Source: Stenotrophomonas maltophilia (GTDB taxonomy: Bacteria > Pseudomonadota > Gammaproteobacteria > Xanthomonadales > Xanthomonadaceae). From it: a stretch of DNA of 64,000 nucleotides. Within the stretch, counting starts at the first letter, position 1, and the number at the start of each line of letters is the position of its first letter. The position numbers and the translations under genes were made by a program. The stretch covers positions 1 through 64,000 of the forward strand of contig NZ_NIVS01000016.1 of the NCBI RefSeq assembly GCF_002205165.1. Reading direction: 5' to 3'. The notes beneath the pieces are model-generated. The model did no database searches and was not told the origin of the DNA. It was given only the letters and a program-made list of their open reading frames with translations. Shown piece after piece: positions 1 through 12,628 of this stretch.

Positions 1-88
1 GGGGGTTTTTTTGTTTTGGGTGGTTCGTTAGTCCCCTGGCGTTATTTTGGTGGTGGTTTTCCTGCCGTTGGTGTTGTTGTTCGTGCTC
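1..88. other. low-complexity G/T-rich window edge
   Basis: This stretch is rich in G and T runs on the plus strand and has no coding character resembling the rest of the window. In Xanthomonadaceae surE normally follows truD, but no SurE start is visible here. The simplest reading is a contig end with poor or artefactual sequence; a real intergenic stretch next to a REP element is the alternative. Confidence 0.45.
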
Positions 89-110
89 GCTGACCAACGG
101 TCGGCTCTAC
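89..110 (-). repeat. SMAG-type GTAG palindromic repeat
   Basis: Read on the minus strand the element begins GTAG and continues AGCCGACC-GTT-GGTCAGC, a stem-loop with one imperfect position. GTAG-headed palindromes of this size are the SMAG/REP elements described in Stenotrophomonas maltophilia. It lies just downstream of truD, a usual place for REP elements, and may protect or terminate the operon's 3' end. Confidence 0.7.
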
Positions 111-115
111 GTGGC

Positions 116-1153
116 TCAGGTATCGGACTGGCTGGCGTCTTCCACCGGGCCGAGTTCGTGCAGCACGGCGGTGGCATAGCAACCCGGCGGCAGCGCGAAG
201 CTCAGTTCCAGTACGTCCGCCGCCAGCCACTGGTGCTGCAGCATCGCCGGGCGCAGGCGCAGCGCGCGGCGCTCCTGCTTCAGGCGGGCGCTTTCCAGCC
301 CGGCACGCAGCGCGAGCGATTGCGCATCGGCGACCGCGCCCCGTTCCAGTTCGGCGGCGGCACCGGTGCTGCGCAGCTCGCCCTCGCCCCACAACGGGCC
401 GCTGGGATGGATGTCGAAGCGGGCAAGTCGATCAGCCAGCAGATCGGTCCACGGCTCCGGGCCGAACACACTGCGGCTGCCATCGAGCATCCAGACCTCG
501 CCGTCCAGCGGCGTGTCCCAGTTGCCCTGCTCCACGCGCGCCGCCAGGACCTGGTTGAACAGCGCCGAGCGTGCGGCCGAGAGCAGCAGCGAGCGCTGGT
601 CCGGGCGCATGCGGCGCCCGCCGAACATGGCCAGCGCCGCCGGCACATTGCCACCGTCACGACCGAAGCGCTGCTCCCCGAACCAGTTCGGCAGGCCACG
701 CGAGGCGATATGCGACAGGCGTTCTTCGATGGCCGCGGCATCGCCCTGCACATCGCGCAGGACCAGCTTGAATCGGTTGCCGGCCAGGGCACCGCGCTGC
801 AATTTCCGGTTGTGCCAGGTCGACTCGACCACCTCGATCTCGTCCGAAGCCAGCAGTGCCGGGTCCGGTGCCACGCGCTTGGGCAGGTGCACGCTGAAGC
901 GCTGGGTGGTGACCGCATGACGGTCCTTCATCCCGGCGTAGCTGACCGCCATGTCCGGCAGCCCGGCCCACTTGGCCAGTACCTTGGCGACATGCACGGT
1001 ATTGGCGCCGCGCTTGCGGATGGTCAGCAGCAGGTGTTCGCCCTCGCCGCTCGGCTCGAAGGCCGGCAGTTCGTCGACCTGGAAATCCTCGGGCGTGGTG
1101 CGGATCTTCGCGGTGAGCAGCGGCGCACCGAACGCCAGCGGCAACGGGATCAC
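116..1153 (-). CDS. truD: tRNA pseudouridine(13) synthase TruD
   Basis: TruD isomerises U13 of tRNA-Glu to pseudouridine. The 345-residue product has the family's active-site block [13 protein letters not shown] near residues 72-84, with the presumed catalytic Asp at about 77, and the downstream block [10 protein letters not shown] near 155. Length agrees with the family (about 350). Its start overlaps the stop of ispF by 4 nt, so it is the last gene of the ispD-ispF-truD unit. surE, its usual next neighbour, is not present in the window. Confidence 0.97.
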   Translation of the reverse strand: MIPLPLAFGAPLLTAKIRTTPEDFQVDELPAFEPSGEGEHLLLTIRKRGANTVHVAKVLAKWAGLPDMAVSYAGMKDRHAVTTQRFSVHLPKRVAPDPALLASDEIEVVESTWHNRKLQRGALAGNRFKLVLRDVQGDAAAIEERLSHIASRGLPNWFGEQRFGRDGGNVPAALAMFGGRRMRPDQRSLLLSAARSALFNQVLAARVEQGNWDTPLDGEVWMLDGSRSVFGPEPWTDLLADRLARFDIHPSGPLWGEGELRSTGAAAELERGAVADAQSLALRAGLESARLKQERRALRLRPAMLQHQWLAADVLELSFALPPGCYATAVLHELGPVEDASQSDT

Positions 1154-1647
1154 AGCGCCACCAACAGCACGCTGGCCTGGGCAGCAATGCCCTCACTGCG
1201 GCCGGTGAAGCCCAGTTTCTCCGACGTGGTCGCCTTGACGCTCACGCAGTCCAGCGCGATCCCCAGCACGGCGGCGATGCGCTCGCGCATGGCCAACGCA
1301 TGCGGGCCGACCTTGGGCCGCTCGCAGATCACGGTGATGTCGGTGTTGCCGACCTGCCAGCCGCGCTCACGCAGCAGCCCGTTGCAGTGCGCGAGCAGGT
1401 GCGCGCTGTCCGCGCCTTTCCAGCGCATGTCGGTCGGCGGGAAATGCACACCGATGTCGCCCAGCGCCAGCGCACCCAGCATCGCATCGCACAGCGCATG
1501 CAGGATCACATCGCCGTCGCTGTGCGCGAGCACGCCACAGCTGTGCGCGACGCGGATCCCGCCCAGCATGATGTGGTCGCCCTCGCCGAAGGCATGGACG
1601 TCGTAGCCCTGTCCGATGCGGAAGGGAGGAAACTGTGGCGTGGTCAT
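1150..1647 (-). CDS. ispF: 2-C-methyl-D-erythritol 2,4-cyclodiphosphate synthase
   Basis: IspF converts CDP-methylerythritol 2-phosphate to the cyclodiphosphate in the MEP isoprenoid pathway. The 165-residue product has the Zn-binding GYDVHAF motif near residues 14-20, the AHSDGDV block near 41-47 and the C-terminal [11 protein letters not shown] segment. Length is typical (about 160). It lies 37 nt after ispD, which supplies its substrate one step upstream through IspE, and overlaps truD by 4 nt. Confidence 0.97.
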   Translation of the reverse strand: MTTPQFPPFRIGQGYDVHAFGEGDHIMLGGIRVAHSCGVLAHSDGDVILHALCDAMLGALALGDIGVHFPPTDMRWKGADSAHLLAHCNGLLRERGWQVGNTDITVICERPKVGPHALAMRERIAAVLGIALDCVSVKATTSEKLGFTGRSEGIAAQASVLLVAL

Positions 1648-1684
1648 TGCGGGAACCTGCGGTTGGGTGCGGCGCGTGCGGACG

Positions 1685-2380
1685 TCAGGGTTCGCGACGC
1701 GACAACACGAATTCGAAACGGGACAGATCAGCCGGGGTGGTGACCTTGAAGTTGTCTTCGCTGCCTTCCACCAGCAGCGGGCGCAGCCCTTGGCGCTCCA
1801 TGGCCATGGCCTCGTCGGTGACCTCCACGCCGGCGTCCGCCGCCTCCTGCAGCGCGCGCGCCAACTGGTGGCGGCGGAACAGCTGCGGGGTCAGCGCACG
1901 CCACAGGCGCTCGCGCGGTTCGGTGGCATCGATGCCGCCATCATCGCCGGCGCGCTTGAGCGTATCGCGCACCGGTGCGGCCAGGATCGCCCCGACCGGG
2001 TCGGCACGGCCGACTTCCAGCAGGCGACCGAGATCGGCCGCGGCCAGGTTGGGGCGTGCTGCGTCGTGCACCAGCACGAAATCATCGGCGCGCACGTCAT
2101 CGGGCAAGGCATGCAGGCCGGCCAGCACCGAGCCGGCGCGGGTCGCCCCACCGATGCAGGTCAGAATGGGTTTGTCCGCCAGTGACTGCCAGCCGGGCCA
2201 GTCGGCGTCATCCTCGGCGACCACCACCATCACCCCGGCCACGACCGGGTGCGAGAGCAAGGCCTCGAGGGTATGGGCCAGCAGGACGCGGTCGCCGGCC
2301 AGCAGATACTGCTTGGGCGTGGGCCCGCCGAAGCGGGTGCCACGGCCAGCGGCGGGAACCACCGCCCAGATGCCGGCCAT
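1685..2380 (-). CDS. ispD: 2-C-methyl-D-erythritol 4-phosphate cytidylyltransferase
   Basis: IspD transfers CMP from CTP to methylerythritol 4-phosphate. The 231-residue protein opens with the nucleotidyltransferase signature [19 protein letters not shown] and later has LVHDAARPN, both diagnostic. The start codon shares one base with the ftsB stop (TGATG), so translation is probably coupled. In this operon the CTP maker pyrG is the first gene, which fits IspD's CTP demand, although that link is only an inference. Confidence 0.97.
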   Translation of the reverse strand: MAGIWAVVPAAGRGTRFGGPTPKQYLLAGDRVLLAHTLEALLSHPVVAGVMVVVAEDDADWPGWQSLADKPILTCIGGATRAGSVLAGLHALPDDVRADDFVLVHDAARPNLAAADLGRLLEVGRADPVGAILAAPVRDTLKRAGDDGGIDATEPRERLWRALTPQLFRRHQLARALQEAADAGVEVTDEAMAMERQGLRPLLVEGSEDNFKVTTPADLSRFEFVLSRREP

Positions 2381-2730
2381 CAGGGCACGTCCTGGTGCGG
2401 TGCGTCCGGATCGGACACAGCCGTCGGCGCACGCGGCGGCGGCACCGGCGCGTCTTCGACCACGCGGTAGAACTTTTCGCCGGGCTTGATCATGCCCAGC
2501 TCGCTGCGCGCGCGTTCTTCGATGGCCGCCTCGCCTTCCTTGAGGTCCTTGACCTCGGCAGCGAGCGCGTCATTGCGCTGCTGCAGGCCGGCGTTGTCCC
2601 GCTTCTGGTTCTCCACCTGGGCCTCGAGCATCATCACTTCGCCCGAGTTGCCCGGCCCAAACCAGAAGCGGTACTGCAGCCATCCCAGCAGCAGCGCGAG
2701 CACCAGCAGCAGCCAGCGCCAGTTGCGCAT
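2380..2730 (-). CDS. ftsB: cell division protein FtsB
   Basis: FtsB is a bitopic divisome protein that pairs with FtsL and FtsQ. The 116-residue product has one N-terminal membrane segment (about residues 5-21), then a charged coiled coil (about 30-70: leucine and polar repeats), and the FtsB-like [14 protein letters not shown] stretch with the conserved E..AR.ELGM..PGE pattern. A proline-rich tail follows. The location between eno and ispD is conserved in gamma-proteobacteria. Four nt separate it from eno. Confidence 0.95.
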   Translation of the reverse strand: MRNWRWLLLVLALLLGWLQYRFWFGPGNSGEVMMLEAQVENQKRDNAGLQQRNDALAAEVKDLKEGEAAIEERARSELGMIKPGEKFYRVVEDAPVPPPRAPTAVSDPDAPHQDVP

Positions 2731-2734
2731 GGGA

Positions 2735-4090
<1,356 letters not shown>

Positions 4091-4507
4091 TTATCCCTGC
4101 ACACCCGCCACTTGCCAAATCGGCGTAGCGGCGGGCAGCACCCCGGCCACGCTGGCGTGGCGCGAGACCAGCGACGGGATCAACAGCACCAGCATCAGCA
4201 CGGCCAGCAGCGCCAGCGCGGCACCGCCACCGGCCGCCTGCCGGCGCAGCCGGAACGCGAGCACGCTGGCGGTGACACAGACCAGCGCCACGGTGCCGGT
4301 CAACGACAGCGTCACCAACAGCAGCGGGCGCACCGAGCGCAGCGCGTTGTCACCATCGCCGGGCGAGCCGACGCTGGCGAACACCAGCAGGACCAGCACG
4401 AACACGCCGCCCCACGCGGTGATCGCCGCACCCAGTGCGATCCAGCCCCAGGCCCAGCCGCGCCAGCCGCGACGCACCGCGGGTGACGCCGGAACGTCGG
4501 CCATCAT
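4091..4507 (-). CDS. small inner-membrane protein of unknown function
   Basis: This 138-residue protein has three hydrophobic segments (about residues 20-44, 60-85 and 92-113) and a short cytoplasm-like Arg-rich loop (RLRRQ), so it is probably a three-pass membrane protein. Its ATG overlaps the kdsA stop (ATGA), which fixes the start and implies coupling. No family is recognised. A hydrophobic orphan between kdsA and eno is common in this bacterial family, but no role can be read from the sequence. Confidence 0.8.
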   Translation of the reverse strand: MMADVPASPAVRRGWRGWAWGWIALGAAITAWGGVFVLVLLVFASVGSPGDGDNALRSVRPLLLVTLSLTGTVALVCVTASVLAFRLRRQAAGGGAALALLAVLMLVLLIPSLVSRHASVAGVLPAATPIWQVAGVQG

Positions 4508-5334
4508 GCGAAGCGCGAGAACCCGTGCTTCTTGGTGACCGCGTCGAGTTCCATCAGCGTTTCGAGCAGTTCTTCCATGCGGTCCAGCGGCCACGCGTTG
4601 GGGCCATCGGACAGCGCCTTGGACGGATCCGGATGGGTCTCGGCGAACAGGCCCGAGACGCCGACCGCCACTGCCGCGCGCGCCAGCACCGGCACGAACT
4701 CGCGCTGGCCGCCGGAGCTGTTGCCCTGCCCGCCCGGCAGCTGCACCGAATGGGTGGCATCGAACACGACCGGGCACCCGGTATCGCGCATCACCGACAG
4801 CGAACGCATGTCGCTGACCAGGTTGTTGTAGCCGAAGCTGGCACCGCGCTCGCAGACCATGATGTCCTGGTTGCCGGTGGCCTTGGCCTTCTCCACGACC
4901 GGCTTCATGTCCCACGGCGACAGGAACTGGCCCTTCTTGATGTTGACCGGCTTGCCGGTCGCGCAGACCTTGGTGATGAAATCGGTCTGACGCACCAGGA
5001 ACGCCGGGGTCTGCAGCACGTCCACCACGGAGGCTACTTCGTCCATCGGGGTGTATTCGTGCACGTCGGTCAGCACCGGCACGCCGATCTGCTTCTTCAC
5101 TTCAGCCAGGACCTTCAGGCCCTCTTCCATGCCGGGGCCGCGGAAGGCGGTGCCCGAGGTACGGTTGGCCTTGTCGAAGCTCGACTTGAAGATGAAGTTG
5201 ATGCCGAGGCGATCGGTGATTTCCTTCAACTTGCCAGCCACGTCCAGCTGCAGCTGCATCGACTCGATCACACACGGGCCGGCGATCAGGAACAGGGGCT
5301 GGTCCAGCCCGACGTCGAATCCACACAGTTTCAT
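4504..5334 (-). CDS. kdsA: 3-deoxy-8-phosphooctulonate synthase
   Basis: KdsA condenses phosphoenolpyruvate with arabinose 5-phosphate to KDO 8-phosphate for lipopolysaccharide. The start is [12 protein letters not shown], preceded by AAGGA at good spacing, giving 276 residues. The opening block [11 protein letters not shown] and the later [13 protein letters not shown] are family hallmarks. It lies 105 nt downstream of pyrG. Its product eventually reaches KdsB (about 42 kb), which activates KDO, and the lipid A steps encoded by lpxK and msbA in this same window. Confidence 0.97.
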   Translation of the reverse strand: MKLCGFDVGLDQPLFLIAGPCVIESMQLQLDVAGKLKEITDRLGINFIFKSSFDKANRTSGTAFRGPGMEEGLKVLAEVKKQIGVPVLTDVHEYTPMDEVASVVDVLQTPAFLVRQTDFITKVCATGKPVNIKKGQFLSPWDMKPVVEKAKATGNQDIMVCERGASFGYNNLVSDMRSLSVMRDTGCPVVFDATHSVQLPGGQGNSSGGQREFVPVLARAAVAVGVSGLFAETHPDPSKALSDGPNAWPLDRMEELLETLMELDAVTKKHGFSRFA

Positions 5335-5439
5335 GGCGTTTCCTTGTTGTCCGGCGGACACTGGCCAGGCCAGCCGCCGTGGGTGATTAGCGCTCTGCAA
5401 TGGGGGCACGCGGCCCCCGCTGCAAGTGCGGCGTGCCGA

Positions 5440-7382
<1,943 letters not shown>

Positions 7383-7411
7383 AGTTTACAGATTGACGGC
7401 CTCCAGCCCAA
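7383..7411 (-). promoter_or_regulatory. predicted sigma-70 promoter of the pyrG operon
   Basis: On the minus strand TTGGGC (7411-7406) and TAAACT (7388-7383) are separated by exactly 17 nt, a fair match to the -35 and -10 consensus in otherwise GC-rich DNA. Transcription would start near 7376. Confidence 0.4.
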
Positions 7412-7434
7412 GGGGCGGATGACGGTCTTCACAT

Positions 7435-7461
7435 AAAAAACGCCCCGGCCAGGCCGGGGCG
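7435..7461 (-). terminator. Rho-independent terminator after the small secreted protein gene
   Basis: A GC-only hairpin (CGCCCCG / CGGGGCG arms) is followed on the minus strand by six U residues. It lies 22 nt downstream of the stop of the 79-residue gene and separates it from the pyrG promoter. Confidence 0.85.
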
Positions 7462-7482
7462 TCGGTAATCAGACAACAGGAA

Positions 7483-7722
7483 TCAGCGCTTCTTCCGCGC
7501 TTCTTCTTCCTCTTCCTTCTGCGGGGCCTGCTCGCCCTTGGCCTTCATTTCGGCCGTGGCGGCGGCACGGCGCTTGGCCTTGGCGTCCGCCTCGGCCTGC
7601 GCCTTGTCGGCCTGTTCGCCCTGCTGCGGCGTGGGCTGGCCCTGTCCGGCGTTCTGGGCCAGTGCCATGGGCACGGCCACCACGGCGGCGGCGATGGCAA
7701 CGATGGTCAGCAACTTCTTCAT
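7483..7722 (-). CDS. small secreted Lys/Glu/Ala-rich protein
   Basis: The start MKKLLTIVAIAAAVVAVP is preceded by GAGGAG at ideal spacing, so the longer in-frame extension is rejected. The 79-residue product has a clear signal peptide with a probable cleavage site after AMALA or MALAQ, then a low-complexity region rich in Gln, Lys, Glu and Ala ending in a poly-Glu and basic tail. It should be periplasmic and disordered. It is a single-gene unit with its own terminator. No function is known to me. Confidence 0.75.
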   Translation of the reverse strand: MKKLLTIVAIAAAVVAVPMALAQNAGQGQPTPQQGEQADKAQAEADAKAKRRAAATAEMKAKGEQAPQKEEEEEARKKR

Positions 7723-7884
7723 GGGGTGCTCCTCGCGGTATGGCATGGAATGGGCGCCGGAGGGTCCGGTTTCCCATCCAGCACAGTCTATCGCGCCCCG
7801 GTCGGCCGCCCCCTGAACGTGTGGCGTGCAAAAAACCCGTCCAGACCGCAAACTTCGCCGTCGCATTGCGCTTTATGAAGACAG

Positions 7885-9774
7885 ATGAACGCCCGCTATA
7901 ACGCCGCCGATATTGAAGTCCTGTCCGGCCTGGACCCGGTCAAGCGCCGCCCCGGCATGTACACCGACACCGCGCGCCCGAACCATCTGGCGCAGGAAGT
8001 CATCGACAATGCCGTCGACGAAGCCTTGGCCGGACATGCCCACACGGTCGAAGTCACGCTGTTCAAGGACGGCAGCTGCGAAGTCAGCGATGACGGCCGC
8101 GGCATGCCCGTGGACATCCACCCCGAGGAGAAGATCCCCGGCGTCGAACTGATCCTGACCCGCCTGCATGCGGGCGGCAAGTTCAACAACAAGAACTACA
8201 CCTTCTCCGGCGGCCTGCATGGCGTTGGCGTCAGCGTGGTCAACGCGTTGTCCACCCTCGTCGAAGTGCATATCAAGCGCGACGGCAGTGAACACCGCAT
8301 CACCTTCCGCAACGGCGACCGCGCCACCCCGCTGGAAGTGGTCGGCAGCGTCGGCAAGAAGAACACCGGTACCCGTGTGCGCTTCTGGGCCGACCCGAAG
8401 TATTTCGATACGCCCAAGTACAACCTGCGTGGGCTGCGCCACCTGCTGCGCGCCAAGGCCGTGCTGTGTCCGGGCCTGACCGTCAAGCTTCACGATGAAG
8501 CCACCGGCGAGCAGGACACCTGGTACTACGAAGATGGCCTGAGCGATTACCTCAAGGCCGAGCTCGGCGAGCGCGAGATGCTGCCGGCCGACCTGTTCGT
8601 GGGCCACCTGAAGAAGGAAAACGAAATCGTGGACTGGGCCCTGGCCTGGATTCCCGAGGGCGAGCTGGTCCAGGAAAGCTACGTCAACCTGATCCCGACC
8701 GCCCAGCACGGCACCCACGCCAACGGCCTGCGTACCGGCCTGACCGAGGCGCTGCGCGAGTTCTGCGACTTCCGCAACCTGCTGCCGCGTGGCGTCAAGC
8801 TGGCCCCGGAAGATGTCTGGGACCGCGTGTCGTTCGTGCTGTCGCTGAAGATGACCGACCCGCAGTTCAGCGGCCAGACCAAGGAACGCCTGTCCTCGCG
8901 CCAGGCCGCCGGGTTCGTTGAAGGCGCCGCGCACGATGCCTTCAGCCTGCTGCTCAACCAGAACGTCGCATTGGGCGAGCAGATCGCGCAGCTGGCCATC
9001 GAGCGCGCGAGTGCGCGCCTGAAGACCGAAAAGCTGGTGACCCGCAAGAAGGTCACCCAGGGCCCCGCCCTGCCCGGCAAGCTGGCCGACTGCATCAGCC
9101 AGGACCTGTCGCGGACCGAGCTGTTCCTGGTCGAAGGCGACTCCGCCGGCGGCAGTGCCAAGCAGGCGCGTGACAAGGACTTCCAGGCGATCCTGCCGCT
9201 GCGCGGCAAGATCCTCAACACCTGGGAAGTGTCCTCGGGCAGCGTGCTGGCCTCCGAGGAAGTGCACAACCTGGCCATCGCGATCGGCTGCGATCCGGGC
9301 AAGGAAGACATCGCCGGCCTGCGCTACGGCAAGGTGGTCATCCTGGCCGACGCCGACTCGGACGGCCTGCACATCGCGACCCTGCTGACCGCGCTGTTCC
9401 TCAAGCACTTCCCGGCGCTGGTCGATGCCGGCCACGTATTCGTGGCGATGCCGCCGCTGTTCCGTGTCGACGTGGGCAAGCAGGTGTTCTACGCCCTGGA
9501 CGAGGAAGAGAAGCGCACGATGCTGGACAAGATCGAGCGCGAGAAGATCAAGGGCCAGATCAGCGTGACCCGCTTCAAGGGCCTGGGTGAAATGAACCCG
9601 CAGCAGCTGCGCGAGTCCACCATCCATCCCGATACCCGCCGCCTGGTGCAGCTGACCATCGACGATGGTGAGCAGACCCATTCGCTGATGGACATGCTGC
9701 TGGCCAAGAAGCGCGCCAGCGACCGCAAGGGCTGGCTGGAAAAGAAGGGCGATCTGGCCTCGCTGGAAGTCTGA
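7885..9774 (+). CDS. parE: DNA topoisomerase IV subunit B
   Basis: ParE is the ATPase subunit of topoisomerase IV, which decatenates chromosomes with ParC. The 629-residue product has the GHKL ATPase motifs DNAVDEALAGHA and SDDGRGMPVD, the glycine-rich lid SGGLHGVGVSVVNALS, and the Toprim motifs FLVEGDSAGGSAKQARD and DADSDG. The length (about 630) and lack of the large GyrB insertion favour ParE over GyrB. The Shine-Dalgarno sequence is weak (GAAGACAG). A terminator follows immediately. Confidence 0.95.
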   Translation: MNARYNAADIEVLSGLDPVKRRPGMYTDTARPNHLAQEVIDNAVDEALAGHAHTVEVTLFKDGSCEVSDDGRGMPVDIHPEEKIPGVELILTRLHAGGKFNNKNYTFSGGLHGVGVSVVNALSTLVEVHIKRDGSEHRITFRNGDRATPLEVVGSVGKKNTGTRVRFWADPKYFDTPKYNLRGLRHLLRAKAVLCPGLTVKLHDEATGEQDTWYYEDGLSDYLKAELGEREMLPADLFVGHLKKENEIVDWALAWIPEGELVQESYVNLIPTAQHGTHANGLRTGLTEALREFCDFRNLLPRGVKLAPEDVWDRVSFVLSLKMTDPQFSGQTKERLSSRQAAGFVEGAAHDAFSLLLNQNVALGEQIAQLAIERASARLKTEKLVTRKKVTQGPALPGKLADCISQDLSRTELFLVEGDSAGGSAKQARDKDFQAILPLRGKILNTWEVSSGSVLASEEVHNLAIAIGCDPGKEDIAGLRYGKVVILADADSDGLHIATLLTALFLKHFPALVDAGHVFVAMPPLFRVDVGKQVFYALDEEEKRTMLDKIEREKIKGQISVTRFKGLGEMNPQQLRESTIHPDTRRLVQLTIDDGEQTHSLMDMLLAKKRASDRKGWLEKKGDLASLEV

Positions 9775-9797
9775 TCCGCCTGATGTGACACCGAAAG

Positions 9798-9821
9798 AAC
9801 CCGCCTCCCGGCGGGTTTTTT
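9798..9821 (+). terminator. Rho-independent terminator of parE
   Basis: An 8-bp stem AACCCGCC / GGCGGGTT with a TCCC loop is followed by a T-run on the plus strand, 24 nt after the parE stop. Confidence 0.9.
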
Positions 9822-9897
9822 CTTGCCTGTGCCACCAGGCATGGATGCATGCAGCGGGAAGGATTACCGTGGCGTCACCGCATTCGCAGGAACCCCC

Positions 9898-10470
9898 ATG
9901 CCGTTCGATCCCACCCTGCAACTGGACAGTGCGCGCCTGGTGCTGACACCGATCCGCGCCACGGACGCGCAGGCATTGTTCGCGATCCAGTCCGACCATG
10001 CCGGCATGCGCTATTGGAACCATCCCGCGTGGACCGACCTCAAGCAGGCCTACGTGCAGATCCTCGACGACCTCGCCGCACTGGATGCGGGCACGCAGCT
10101 GAAACTGGCGATCCGCGAGCACGTGGACGGGCCGCTGCTGGGCATCGTGGTGGTGTTCGCGATCGACGAGACCTCCAGGCGCGCGGAGATCGGGTATCAC
10201 CTGGCCGCGTCGGCACAGGGCAAGGGCTACATGCACGAGGCGCTGTCACGGTTCGCGGCCTACCTGTTCGATGCACTGCGCCTGCGTCGGCTGGAGGCGG
10301 AAATCGACCCGCGCAACGTGCCCTCGGCCCAGGTGCTGGAGCGGCTCGGCTTCCAGCGCGAGGGGCTGCTGCGGGAGCGCTGGCGGGTCGCCGGCGAGAT
10401 CTCCGATTCAGCCGTCTACGGCCTGCTGGCACGGGAGTGGCAGGCTCAGGCCGACCCGGCGCCGCGATAG
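9898..10470 (+). CDS. GNAT family N-acetyltransferase (RimJ/RimL-like)
   Basis: The start MPFDPTLQLDSARLVLTPI has an AGGA at suitable spacing and gives 190 residues. The pattern LQLDSARLVLTPI at the N-terminus, EIGYHLAASAQGKGYMHEA (acetyl-CoA loop, Q.GKGY) and NVPSAQVLERLGFQREG is typical of RimJ/RimL-type acetyltransferases. The substrate could be a ribosomal protein N-terminus, an amino acid or a drug; the sequence does not tell. The gene stands alone between two terminators. Confidence 0.88.
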   Translation: MPFDPTLQLDSARLVLTPIRATDAQALFAIQSDHAGMRYWNHPAWTDLKQAYVQILDDLAALDAGTQLKLAIREHVDGPLLGIVVVFAIDETSRRAEIGYHLAASAQGKGYMHEALSRFAAYLFDALRLRRLEAEIDPRNVPSAQVLERLGFQREGLLRERWRVAGEISDSAVYGLLAREWQAQADPAPR

Positions 10471-10543
10471 CACCGGCGCGGCGCCACCCTGCGGGTAGCG
10501 ACCTCGCCCCGCCCTGCCCGGCACGCCCACTCCCACTCCCACG

Positions 10544-10572
10544 AAAAAGCCCGCCTGGCGGCGGGCTTTTCG
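10544..10572. terminator. bidirectional terminator between GNAT and phosphate transporter genes
   Basis: The stem AAAAGCCCGCC / GGCGGGCTTTT is flanked by A and T runs on both sides, as expected between two convergent genes. Confidence 0.9.
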
Positions 10573-10593
10573 TTGTTCCAGCGGGTGGACCGA

Positions 10594-11715
10594 TCAGGCC
10601 CAGCCGAACATTTCGAACAGACGCAGGATCAGGTACGCACAGCCGCCGGCGGCCGGGATCGTCAGGATCCACGCCCACACGATCCGCTCGATCACCCCGA
10701 AGCGCAGCGAACGCGGGTTCTTGGCGAAGCCCACGCCCATGATCGCGGTGGAGATGCTGTGCGTGGTCGAGACCGGCATGCCGAAGTGCGCGGCCACGGT
10801 CAGGATGGTGGCCGAGCTGGTCTCCGCGGCGAAGCCGTGGATCGGATGCAGCTTGACCATCTTGTGGCCCAGGGTCTTGATGATCTTCCAGCCGCCCGAG
10901 GCGGTACCGGCAGCCATCACCACGGCGCAGGTCAGAACGATCCACATCGCGATGCCGTCACCGGCGGTCGCGTCCGGGTGCATGAAGGCCAGCCAGGACG
11001 GCAGGTCGTTCAGCGCACCGGTCGCCTCGGCACCGATCAGGGTCATGGCGATGATGCCCATGGTCTTCTGTGCATCGTTGTGGCCGTGGGCGAAGCCCAT
11101 GTAGGCCGCTGAGACGATCTGGGCCTTGCCGAAGAACGCATTGACGATGCGCGGGCGCGCCAGACGGCCCAGGAAACCACCGATCTTCGCCATGCCGGCG
11201 ATCAAGCCCCACAGCAGCAGCATCACCGCGATGCCGAGCAGGAAGCCGGCGATCGGCGAGGTGATCATCGGCAGGAACACCTTCCACAGCAGACCCTTGT
11301 TCTGGGCCCAGGTGCCGATCCGCTCGGACCAGATCAGCGCGTCCCAGTTGTTGTGGGCCGCGGCCAGGCCGGCGCCGCACAGGCCGCCGATCAGGGCGTG
11401 CGAGGAGGAGGACGGCAGTCCCTTCCACCACGTGATCAGGTTCCAGATGATGCCGCCCAGCAGCGCGCACAGGATCACCTGCGGGGTCACATCGACCACG
11501 TTGGTGTTGAGCAGGCCCGAGGCGATGGTCAGCGCGACGGCGGTGCCGGTGAGCGCGCCGATGAGGTTCATGAACGCGGCGAGCATCACCGCCCAGCCGG
11601 GCGAGAGCACTTTGGTCGCCACCACGGTGGCGATGGAGTTGGCGGTGTCGTGGAAGCCGTTGATGAACTCGAAGACGAGCGCGGCCAGGATCACCACCAG
11701 AACAAGGGTCAGCAT
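10594..11715 (-). CDS. inorganic phosphate transporter, PiT family
   Basis: This is a 373-residue, about ten-pass membrane protein with the PiT signature FEFINGFHDTANSIATVVATKVL at the N-terminus (GFHD.AN..AT) and its inverted repeat GFAHGHNDAQKTMGI. PiT carriers import phosphate, often as metal-phosphate, with protons. It lies 13 nt after a DUF47/PhoU-like gene; this pairing is common and suggests the DUF47 protein controls the carrier. Confidence 0.95.
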   Translation of the reverse strand: MLTLVLVVILAALVFEFINGFHDTANSIATVVATKVLSPGWAVMLAAFMNLIGALTGTAVALTIASGLLNTNVVDVTPQVILCALLGGIIWNLITWWKGLPSSSSHALIGGLCGAGLAAAHNNWDALIWSERIGTWAQNKGLLWKVFLPMITSPIAGFLLGIAVMLLLWGLIAGMAKIGGFLGRLARPRIVNAFFGKAQIVSAAYMGFAHGHNDAQKTMGIIAMTLIGAEATGALNDLPSWLAFMHPDATAGDGIAMWIVLTCAVVMAAGTASGGWKIIKTLGHKMVKLHPIHGFAAETSSATILTVAAHFGMPVSTTHSISTAIMGVGFAKNPRSLRFGVIERIVWAWILTIPAAGGCAYLILRLFEMFGWA

Positions 11716-11728
11716 GCTGTGGTGTCCG

Positions 11729-12355
11729 TCAGCTGTTCTTCAAGACGATCTGGTACGCGACCACGCCGGCCTCGCGGCAACGATCGATGGCCTTTTCCAG
11801 GATCTCGAAGAATTCCTTGAGCAGGAACATCTGCAGGCTGTCCAGGCGGCCGGAATAGATGTCGCGGTACAGCTCGAGCATCAGCCGGTCGGCTTCGTTT
11901 TCCAGCGAGCGCAGCTTTTCGTTGAGCGCGGTCATCCGGTCCAGGTTCATGTGGCGCAGGTCGCCCACCATCTCCACCACTACGCTGGCGGCCTGCTCCA
12001 GCATCGCCGCACGCGGGGCGAAATCGATGTGTTCCAGGTGCTGGGTGGCCAGCGAATAGCGATCGGCGAACTTCTCGATCTGCTTGGGAATCTTGTACAG
12101 CGCCGAGCCCAGCGCTTCGATGTCTTCGCGCTCGATCGGGGTCATGAAGCTGTCGACCAGCGCCTGGCTGATCTTGTCGGAGGCCGCGCGCTCGCGCAGG
12201 CGGGCCAGCTTGAAGGCGTCCAGCGCCGGCTGGCGGTCCGCTTCGCGCAGCATCGCGTGCAGCGCCTTGGAACTGTCCTGGGCGGCCTGGGCAGCCTCGT
12301 CCAGCAGGGTGTAGAACTGTTTGCCGGAGCCAAAAATGGTCTGCAGAGAGAACAT
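11729..12355 (-). CDS. DUF47 (PhoU-like) regulator of the PiT transporter
   Basis: The start MFSLQTIFGSGKQFYTLLDEAA gives 208 residues; the longer in-frame extension crosses the promoter region and is not protein-like. The sequence is all alpha-helical in character, with repeated E/D-rich helices and a metal-site-like segment LRSLENEADRLMLELYR, as in DUF47/PhoU proteins. It is the first gene of a two-gene unit with the PiT transporter and probably modulates it. Confidence 0.9.
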   Translation of the reverse strand: MFSLQTIFGSGKQFYTLLDEAAQAAQDSSKALHAMLREADRQPALDAFKLARLRERAASDKISQALVDSFMTPIEREDIEALGSALYKIPKQIEKFADRYSLATQHLEHIDFAPRAAMLEQAASVVVEMVGDLRHMNLDRMTALNEKLRSLENEADRLMLELYRDIYSGRLDSLQMFLLKEFFEILEKAIDRCREAGVVAYQIVLKNS

Positions 12356-12628
12356 TGAGAAACCTATTCGCCGTCGAGGAAGGACGGCACCGGGCGGAAT
12401 TATGACGGTTTGATGTCCAATCCGGGTACTCCCCGTCATCTTCACGCTCCCGCGGCCCTGCCTGAACGACCCTGATTGCATCCCTGCCCCGGCCTTTTGT
12501 TAAGATGCGCGGGCACCTTCGGGTGCACTCTATGGACGACGACCCTTACCCCCCGCCGCACCGCCGCGCTTACGCGCCCTCCGGTAGCCGACATCGCTTG
12601 AACACGCCCTCCCTGCCACCAACCGGGG

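Noticed and set aside
7873..10236. A 787-codon open frame antisense to parE
   Set aside because: parE is unmistakable on the plus strand; this frame is a GC-driven shadow.
12482..12628. yybP-ykoY manganese riboswitch before the CNNM gene
   Set aside because: The conserved loops of that riboswitch are not found; only a simple hairpin is seen.
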